Source: an uncultured Desulfobacterium sp. (GTDB lineage Bacteria; Desulfobacterota; Desulfobacteria; Desulfobacterales; Desulfobacteraceae). Taken from it: 7,655 nt of DNA. Position numbers and translations under genes: made by a program. The stretch is from the NCBI GenBank assembly GCA_937124525.1, contig CAKZLA010000100.1, positions 1 to 7,655 of the forward strand, in the 5' to 3' direction. This document shows, piece by piece, positions 1 through 4,725 of this stretch; position 1 is the stretch's first letter; every line of letters starts with the position of its first letter. The notes under the pieces were generated by a model. It did not search any database and had not been told where the DNA came from. It saw nothing but the letters and a program-made list of their open reading frames with translations.

Positions 1-1573
1 CAAATTTATCCCATGCCGGGGACTTTTTGTTTTGTTGCCCGGTTTTTTTGTATCCGGGGTGGGCCATGAAATAGCCAAGTTCCGGGAAAAATCGATGGAT
101 TTCCCCTTCCCAGTTGGAAAGAAGAGATGCGGGTACCACCAAAAGGGAGGTTTGGCCGGGTTCCCTGGCCTTTAAGGTGCTTAAAAAAGCCAGCACCTGG
201 ATGGTTTTTCCAAGGCCCATGTCATCGGCCAGGCAGGCTCCGAATCCCAGGCTGTCCAGAAAGGCAAGCCAGTTCAACCCCATCTGCTGGTAGGGGCGAA
301 GGGTGGCCAGAAAATTTTTGCCTGGCTTGATCTTTGTTATACGTTCCGGGTTTTTCAGGGTGGAAAATACCTGTTCCAGCCATTGGCCATTGCCGATTGT
401 AAGGTCCGGGAGAACCGTGTCAACAGAACCGGTGAGGCGATGGGGGTGAAGTTGTAGCTGAAGGGCCTCAAAGATGGAGAATTCCCGGTTTTCCACAAGC
501 CCCATGGCGGTTTCATAGGCATGCAGCAGTTTTTGCAGCCGTTCCTGATCCACTTCGATCCATCGGTTTTTGATCCTGGCAAGTCCCTGGGTCTGGTTTA
601 GCAGGGTCTTTATCTCATCCTCGGTGAGGGGATCTTCCCCAAGGAAAAGAGCTACGTCAACGGTGACGAGGGCGTCAATTCCCACAACAGAGGGCGGTTT
701 GCCCCCAAGGCTGATCCTCAGGGATGGGGTTGCGGCTTTCTTTTTCCACCAGTCAGGAATGCGGCAGATGATGCCAGCGTGTTCAAAGGATTCCAGCTGC
801 TTTAAAAATTCAAAGGCTTCGCCAGCATCCCAGGCAAGGTGGTGAAAAAGCTCCCCTGAATCCAGAAGTGTCTTTAAAAGATGGCTTGATTTTGCAGCGG
901 CATGGACGGTGGTCAAGAGTTCCAGCAGCTGTTCCGGGTTGTCCCGGTGGGCCTCCAGTGCCCAGTGAAGGGGCCGGTGTTTTCCCGGATTTGCGGCTTC
1001 CGGGGTGTAGGTGGCAAGGAACTGGAAGGGCAGGGCATCGTCCTTTCGCTCCACCAGGTGAAAATAGACCCTTCCTGCCAGATGGATGTGGGGGCTGAAA
1101 CCATGGAGATATTCCGACACACTGTGGGAAGATTCCCCGATTCCCCGGTTAAAGCCCTGGTTCATCTCCTGCCACAAACGGGTCATAAGCTCCAGGTTCA
1201 GGTATTCGGCACCTATCATAAGAGGGGCCGCGTCCAAAATATTTTCCAGGATCTGGTTGTCCCAGGGCACTGCCGACTGATCACGGGTCTCTTCCAGGGC
1301 TGGCATTTTTTTAAGGGTTTCCACAAAGGTCCGGGCAAGATGTCTGAAAAAATCAAGGGAGGGCGCAAGGGGGATGCCGGCATCGGAGCAACCCAGAAAG
1401 AGCAGCCATTGGTCTTCGTTGCCCGTATATTTGTTAAAAATTTCCTGGTTAAGAAGTTGCTGTCTTTTGCCCGGTCGCTGGGGACTGCTTTCCCAGGTGA
1501 GGCGCAGTGCTTGGGTGGGCATGATTTCCACGTTGAGTTCGCTGCGGGAGGATGTGGTGGTATCAGTGAGCAT
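1..1573 (-). CDS. SNF2/SWI2-family DEAD/DEAH-box helicase (DNA-dependent ATPase), N-terminal part, cut by left window edge
   Basis: The minus strand is open without a stop from the ATG at 1573 to base 1, giving 524 complete residues. Residues about 252-380 resemble the bacterial SNF2-associated domain (PF12419 type): a conserved WW at 275-276, then an LTEDEI stretch and a RxRW-like segment around W338. The ATPase core begins at LRPYQ (425-429, Q-motif-like). It continues into motif I, DDMGLGKT (450-457, Walker lysine K456), and motif Ia, LLVVPASLLSNW (477-488). Motifs II-VI, including the DEAH box, lie beyond the edge. Family members are usually about 1,000 residues, so roughly half is visible. 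SNF2 proteins translocate on duplex DNA using ATP to remodel protein-DNA complexes; the cellular role of this bacterial subgroup is not established. The start is supported by AAAGGGA about 6 bases upstream and by the lack of in-frame Met codons just before it. The gene is transcribed divergently from the methyltransferase. Family assignment is sure; function is general only. Confidence 0.93.
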   Translation of the reverse strand, partial: MLTDTTTSSRSELNVEIMPTQALRLTWESSPQRPGKRQQLLNQEIFNKYTGNEDQWLLFLGCSDAGIPLAPSLDFFRHLARTFVETLKKMPALEETRDQSAVPWDNQILENILDAAPLMIGAEYLNLELMTRLWQEMNQGFNRGIGESSHSVSEYLHGFSPHIHLAGRVYFHLVERKDDALPFQFLATYTPEAANPGKHRPLHWALEAHRDNPEQLLELLTTVHAAAKSSHLLKTLLDSGELFHHLAWDAGEAFEFLKQLESFEHAGIICRIPDWWKKKAATPSLRISLGGKPPSVVGIDALVTVDVALFLGEDPLTEDEIKTLLNQTQGLARIKNRWIEVDQERLQKLLHAYETAMGLVENREFSIFEALQLQLHPHRLTGSVDTVLPDLTIGNGQWLEQVFSTLKNPERITKIKPGKNFLATLRPYQQMGLNWLAFLDSLGFGACLADDMGLGKTIQVLAFLSTLKAREPGQTSLLVVPASLLSNWEGEIHRFFPELGYFMAHPGYKKTGQQNKKSPAWDKF

Positions 1574-1662
1574 TGAAAATCCCTTTGCTGGGTATCTTTG
1601 TCTGGTTTGAATACATTGGCCCTTTCTACCAGAAACTGAATTAAAAAATCAAGACATCGGCA

Positions 1663-1693
1663 ATTATAATTCTGGTTGCCTGGGTGTTTTCAC
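1663..1693 (-). promoter_or_regulatory. Weak candidate sigma-70 promoter for the helicase gene
   Basis: Read on the minus strand, bases 1668-1663 give a perfect TATAAT. GTGAAA at 1693-1688 is the best -35 match, 19 bp upstream (4 of 6 to TTGACA, long spacer). It would leave a leader of about 80 bases before the ATG at 1573. The -10 lies in the palindrome AATTATAATT, so the perfect match could be chance in AT-rich DNA. Confidence 0.25.
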
Positions 1694-1775
1694 TGGCTTA
1701 TGTTTGACATAAAAATAGTAAGTAGGCTTTCTTATCCCGGGGTGTTGAGAAATTACATTTGTGCTGCCTGACATG

Positions 1776-1805
1776 TTGAAATTACGTTGACAAAAACCGT
1801 ATAAT
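1776..1805 (+). promoter_or_regulatory. Candidate sigma-70 promoter for the methyltransferase gene
   Basis: TTGAAA (1776-1781) and a perfect TATAAT (1800-1805) are separated by 18 bp, which is acceptable for a housekeeping sigma factor. Transcription would start near 1812 and leave a leader of about 185 bases before the ATG at 1997. The -35 overlaps the second copy of the TGTTGA...AATTAC direct repeat. A nearer TTGACA (1787-1792) is only 7 bp from the same -10 and cannot pair with it. Confidence 0.4.
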
Positions 1806-1996
1806 TGCAGTTTAGAAAGTCATCAAGTATCATAGTTGGAATTGTTGGTAATACTTGGCTTGCGTTTGAAATCCTATTGGTTTACTATTTGTACAGGTGA
1901 GTGGAATTCCCCTTGATTGTTTTTTTGCGTCGCGGTTGCACTCTTCAATGCCAGGCCAACTGACTGCTCACCGTTTAATGATATGATAGGAGTTTT

Positions 1997-2647
1997 ATGC
2001 CTTTATTTCGTATTCGATACGAGACCGTTGAGTTTGGTGACACGGATATTCATGTTCGGACCTTACGGGACAACCAGCAGTATGCCGATGCAGACGGTAG
2101 GGCTGAAAAACTGGGGATCTCCTCGGCCAACTGGCCGCTGTTCGGTGTCATCTGGGCCTCAAGCCGAATTCTGGCTGGTTTGATGTTTCGTCATGATGTG
2201 GCAGGTAAACGGGTTTTGGAGGTGGGGTGCGGAATTGGTCTGGCCAGTCTGGTCTTGAATCACCGCCTGGCAGATATAACGGCCACGGACTATCATCCCG
2301 AGGTTGAATCTTTTCTTTTAAAAAACGTTATGCTCAATAACGATAAAATAATTCCTTTTGTTAGGACAGGGTGGAATGACAAGGTCAGCAATTTGGGATT
2401 ATTTGATTTGATTATTGGAAGTGATCTTCTCTACGAAAGCGGCCACGTTGATTTGTTGTCCGATTTCATTAACCAGCATGCAAGGGTTCATTGCGATGTG
2501 ATTCTGGTGGATCCGGGGCGGGGTCATCATGCCCGGTTCAGCAAAAAAATGGTAAATCTGGGGTACAGTCACAGTCAGAGAAAATTCGCTGATGCAGAAT
2601 CTTTGGTGCCACCGTTTCGGGGGCGGATTCTGAGTTATAATCGATAG
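1997..2647 (+). CDS. Class I SAM-dependent methyltransferase, METTL21/Methyltransf_16-like
   Basis: This is a complete 216-residue cytosolic protein with no signal peptide or membrane segment. SAM-binding motif I is VLEVGCGIGLASLVL (73-87). The acidic end of beta-strand 2 is TATDYHP (D98). A post-motif segment, GSDLLYE (141-147), contains D143-x-x-Y146. The preceding WPLFGVIWASSRILA (46-60) resembles the W-P/W-x-A-S helix before motif I in METTL21/FAM86-type protein lysine methyltransferases, whose hallmark is also DxxY. The substrate cannot be told from sequence: a protein lysine side chain is the leading inference, a small molecule is possible. AGGAG (1988-1992) lies 4 bases before the ATG and fixes the start. 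A 244-base gap and a separate candidate promoter downstream argue that it is its own transcription unit. Fold assignment is sure; the KMT-like subgroup is moderately sure. Confidence 0.9.
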   Translation: MPLFRIRYETVEFGDTDIHVRTLRDNQQYADADGRAEKLGISSANWPLFGVIWASSRILAGLMFRHDVAGKRVLEVGCGIGLASLVLNHRLADITATDYHPEVESFLLKNVMLNNDKIIPFVRTGWNDKVSNLGLFDLIIGSDLLYESGHVDLLSDFINQHARVHCDVILVDPGRGHHARFSKKMVNLGYSHSQRKFADAESLVPPFRGRILSYNR

Positions 2648-2694
2648 ATTCTGTGGATTTGGGTTTAAATTGTTAAAAATATGTAATAGCTGAT

Positions 2695-2713
2695 ATGGCA
2701 GAGCAATTTGCCA
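2695..2713. repeat. Dyad element ATGGCA-N7-TTGCCA, copy 1
   Basis: ATGGCA (2695-2700) is followed after 7 bases by TTGCCA (2708-2713). The symmetric core is TGGCA-N8-TGCCA. The same two half-sites with the same spacing recur at 2786-2804. The right half coincides with the candidate -35 of the beta-CASP gene promoter, as expected for an operator, though no regulator is identified. Confidence 0.4.
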
Positions 2714-2737
2714 CAACGAAGAGAAGAATGGCATAAT
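2708..2737 (+). promoter_or_regulatory. Candidate sigma-70 promoter for the beta-CASP hydrolase gene
   Basis: TTGCCA (2708-2713) and CATAAT (2732-2737) each match the consensus at 5 of 6 positions and are 18 bp apart. Transcription would start near 2744 and give a leader of about 148 bases with the hairpin at 2786-2805. Both boxes fall inside GGCA/TGCC dyads, so an overlapping regulator site is possible. This is based on consensus match only. Confidence 0.35.
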
Positions 2738-2767
2738 GCCGCAACCGGGGGTTCTGCCGTCGGCATT
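2735..2767 (+). repeat. Inverted repeat AATGCCG/CGGCATT in the beta-CASP gene leader
   Basis: AATGCCG (2735-2741) pairs perfectly with CGGCATT (2761-2767). An inner AACC/GGTT hairpin (2743-2746 with 2750-2753) could form in the loop. The left arm could instead pair with GGCA at 2730-2733 (GGCA-taa-TGCC), so the two structures exclude each other. Stems are short; whether either forms is unknown. Confidence 0.3.
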
Positions 2768-2785
2768 GTATATATAAAAACGACC

Positions 2786-2805
2786 ATGGCAAAACCCCTT
2801 GCCAT
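2786..2805 (+). repeat. Perfect hairpin and dyad ATGGCAA/TTGCCAT, copy 2
   Basis: The 7-bp arms ATGGCAA (2786-2792) and TTGCCAT (2799-2805) enclose the 6-base loop AACCCC. It is not an intrinsic terminator because no T-run follows. It shares the ATGGCA-N7-TTGCCA pattern with 2695-2713, 91 bases upstream. It lies about 87 bases before the beta-CASP start and could act as a DNA operator or an mRNA stem. Confidence 0.45.
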
Positions 2806-2891
2806 AACAAAGGATTGAAAAAGTAAGGAGCACTAACGCCAGAACCCATACCCAGTACCTGCTTTTTCAAATAAACAAAAGGAGGCATTTC

Positions 2892-4469
2892 ATGCATGTA
2901 ACCTTTTACGGCGGTGTCAGGGAAGTGACCGGCTCCATGCACATGATCAGCACAAACAACGACAGGGTACTTCTGGACTGTGGACTTTTCCAGGGTCATA
3001 GAAAGGATGCCTGGGAAAAAAACAGGGTCATGCCCTTTGATCCCGCCATCCTGACCAATGTGGTGCTCTCCCATGCCCACATTGACCATTCGGGTAGAAT
3101 TCCTTTGTTAGTGAAAAAAAATTTCAATGGGCAGATCATCACCACCCGGGCCACCCGGGATGTATGCGGGTATCTTTTACCGGATTCCGCCCATATACAG
3201 GAATCCGATGCTGATTACCTGAACTACAAAACGGCGCGTTCCGCCCTGCGCACCCATGGCAGAAAAGGCGTGGCCGATGACCTGACCCACCGGGAGGCCA
3301 GCCAGGTTAAAAAGCTGCTGAAAAAAGGAAACAACCGGCTCGATCGGCAGACCATTCTTGACCTTGGCGATCAGTACGGGTTAAAGCAGGTGGAGCCCCT
3401 CTATAGAGAGGAAGATGCCCGTCTTGCCCTGGGTTTTTTTTCCGGTGTGCCCTATAGAACCCCCATCACCATCGGAGAAGACATGACCTGTACTTTTTAC
3501 GAGGCCGGTCATATTCTCGGGTCTGCCATTAGTATTGTCCGTTATGGAAGGGGGGCTGATGAAAAAACCATCTGTTTCACCGGGGATCTGGGGCGATTTG
3601 GCATGCCCATTTTAAGGGACCCCTGCACCGACTTCAACGAAGAAGACAGAAAAATTGATCTGTTGATCACGGAAAGCACCTATGGGGATCGCCTCCATGA
3701 AACCCCAGAAGACCTCCACACCCGGATGATCCAGGAACTCAATGCAGCCCATGATAAAAATGGGTCTGTGGTGATCCCCTCCTTTGCCCTGGGCCGGGCC
3801 CAGGAGATTCTTTATGTCATCCACGAGTTGTATGAAAAGGGGCTGGTGCCTCCCATGCCGGTGTATGTAGACAGCCCCCTCACGGCCTCGTTAACCAAGG
3901 TGTTTGGGGAGCATCCAGAACTCTACGACAAGGAAACCCATAAAGCATTTCTTGAAAGGGGACTCAATCCCTTTTTATTTGACAAGGTGAATTTTGTCAG
4001 CTCTGTGGACGAGTCCATGGAACTGATGCGGGAAAAGAAGCCCTGTATCGTTATCTCCGCATCGGGTATGTGCGAAGTGGGACGTATCCTCCATCACCTG
4101 CGTTACAGAATTCATAATTCCAATAATACCATTCTCATTGTGGGGTTCATGGCCCAGCACACCCTGGGACGTCGTATTCTTGAGTTGAGTCAGGCTTATG
4201 AAACCAGGGGAAGAAAAGGGGCGGTGCCCCTGGTGAAAATTCTGGGCAAAGAGTACCCTTTAAAAGCCAGGGTGGTCCGCCTGGGAGGGTTTAGTGCCCA
4301 TGCAGACAGAAATGAGATAATGCGATTTTTAAAGCAATCCAATCTTAAGATCAAACGGGCAGCCGTGGTGCACGGAGAAGAAAAATCCTCCCTGAAATTT
4401 GCGGAGCATCTCAACGACCAGGGTATTGCCGCCAGGGTTCCAAGGTTTGGCGAAACCATACGGTTGTAA
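2892..4469 (+). CDS. MBL-fold / beta-CASP metallohydrolase, CPSF73-like RNA-processing nuclease
   Basis: This is a complete 525-residue cytosolic protein. The metallo-beta-lactamase motifs are all present: D29 (motif 1), H61-A-H63-I-D65-H66 (motif 2, HxHxDH), H207 in AGHILGSA (motif 3), D232 in TGDLGR (motif 4) and H494 in VVHGEE. The beta-CASP motifs are also intact: E261 in TESTYGD (A), H401/H402 in SASGMCEVGRILHHL (B) and H470 in GFSAHADR (C, with the RMMBL-type tail). Such enzymes bind two zinc ions and cleave RNA as endo- and/or 5' exonucleases; this one should be catalytically competent. Motifs 2 and 3 are about 140 residues apart because of a charged insert (about 112-170), which makes the protein longer than the roughly 430-470 residues common in simpler relatives. 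AGGAGG (2880-2885) lies 6 bases before the ATG and makes the start secure. No KH domain, as seen in archaeal aCPSF1, is present. The exact RNA target is unknown. Confidence 0.93.
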   Translation: MHVTFYGGVREVTGSMHMISTNNDRVLLDCGLFQGHRKDAWEKNRVMPFDPAILTNVVLSHAHIDHSGRIPLLVKKNFNGQIITTRATRDVCGYLLPDSAHIQESDADYLNYKTARSALRTHGRKGVADDLTHREASQVKKLLKKGNNRLDRQTILDLGDQYGLKQVEPLYREEDARLALGFFSGVPYRTPITIGEDMTCTFYEAGHILGSAISIVRYGRGADEKTICFTGDLGRFGMPILRDPCTDFNEEDRKIDLLITESTYGDRLHETPEDLHTRMIQELNAAHDKNGSVVIPSFALGRAQEILYVIHELYEKGLVPPMPVYVDSPLTASLTKVFGEHPELYDKETHKAFLERGLNPFLFDKVNFVSSVDESMELMREKKPCIVISASGMCEVGRILHHLRYRIHNSNNTILIVGFMAQHTLGRRILELSQAYETRGRKGAVPLVKILGKEYPLKARVVRLGGFSAHADRNEIMRFLKQSNLKIKRAAVVHGEEKSSLKFAEHLNDQGIAARVPRFGETIRL

Positions 4470-4616
4470 CTGTCATTGAAAGGTGGAACCGGAAAATCTG
4501 GAATTTATTTTTAAGAAAATTTTAAAACTGACCGATAATAACATTTGATTAAGATGAAAAAATTGTTATTTATGGCGGAAGCTTAATTTGTCACGGGGCG
4601 TGGTCATTTACGCTTT

Positions 4617-4645
4617 ATAACACCTCCCCAGGTGGGAGGTGTTAT
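4617..4645 (+). repeat. Perfect 12-bp hairpin in the kinase gene leader
   Basis: ATAACACCTCCC (4617-4628) and GGGAGGTGTTAT (4634-4645) are exact reverse complements around the 5-base loop CAGGT. A U-G and a U-A pair can extend the stem by two. It lies about 150 bases after the beta-CASP stop and 80 bases before the kinase start. No T-run follows on either strand, so it is not a canonical Rho-independent terminator, although it could still end the upstream transcript. The left arm contains CACCTCC, resembling the anti-Shine-Dalgarno end of 16S rRNA, and the right arm holds the matching GGGAGG. Confidence 0.75.
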
Positions 4646-4721
4646 GACAAAGATCCAGAAATAAATGATATCTATATTGATTCGCAGTTATCGTCCCTTG
4701 CGATCAATGTGTTTAAGGTAA
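4644..4721 (+). other. Possible leader mini-ORFs before the kinase gene (speculative)
   Basis: GGGAGG (4634-4639), in the 3' arm of the hairpin, lies 4 bases before the ATG at 4644. That ATG opens a 6-codon frame, MTKIQK, ending with TAA at 4662-4664. The next codon in the same frame is an ATG at 4665, opening an 18-codon frame, MISILIRSYRPLRSMCLR, which stops at 4719-4721, 4 bases before the kinase ATG. The arrangement resembles a translated leader with a sequestered ribosome site, but frames this short arise often by chance and the peptides match nothing I know. Confidence 0.2.
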
Positions 4722-4725
4722 ATAA

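Larger units (their letters stand above)
1574..1996. other. Divergent intergenic region, 423 bases, no gene seen
   Basis: This is the shared upstream region of the minus-strand helicase and the plus-strand methyltransferase. It is more AT-rich than the flanking genes. I find no convincing small gene: the open frame starting at 1917 simply runs into the methyltransferase in another frame. It holds a candidate promoter in each direction. It also holds a spaced direct repeat (TGTTGAGAAATTAC at 1743-1756 and TGTTGAAATTAC at 1774-1785) and a 7-bp inverted repeat CAAGTAT/ATACTTG (1824-1830 and 1851-1857). A second 7-bp inverted repeat, ACCAGAA/TTCTGGT (1628-1634 and 1670-1676), flanks the AT-rich palindrome AATTATAATT (1662-1671). 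Confidence 0.6.

Noticed and set aside
902..1576. A 224-codon plus-strand open frame
   Set aside because: It lies antisense to the helicase, whose translation shows clear domain motifs; its own translation shows no recognisable family and low-complexity Gly/Phe-rich composition.
1704..1735. TTGACA at 1704-1709 as a -35 box
   Set aside because: No reasonable -10 hexamer appears 16-19 bp downstream; the nearest TCTTAT is 20 bp away and a poor match.
1787..1805. TTGACA followed by TATAAT as one promoter
   Set aside because: The boxes are only 7 bp apart, far below the 16-19 bp needed. The TATAAT pairs better with TTGAAA at 1776.
2696..2711. Sigma-54 (-24/-12) promoter TGGCA...TTGC, also at 2787-2802
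   Set aside because: In both places the GG-to-GC spacing is one base longer than the strict sigma-54 spacing, and the CG after TGGCA is missing; symmetry as a dyad explains the pattern better.
2399..3089. Overlapping minus-strand open frames across the 2648-2891 gap
   Set aside because: Both frames extend into the mirror of well-supported genes (methyltransferase or beta-CASP) and show no domain; the gap portion alone holds no credible gene.
4617..4660. Canonical Rho-independent terminator after the beta-CASP gene
   Set aside because: The stem is strong and GC-containing, but the bases after it are GACAAAG with no T-run, and the reverse direction has none either.
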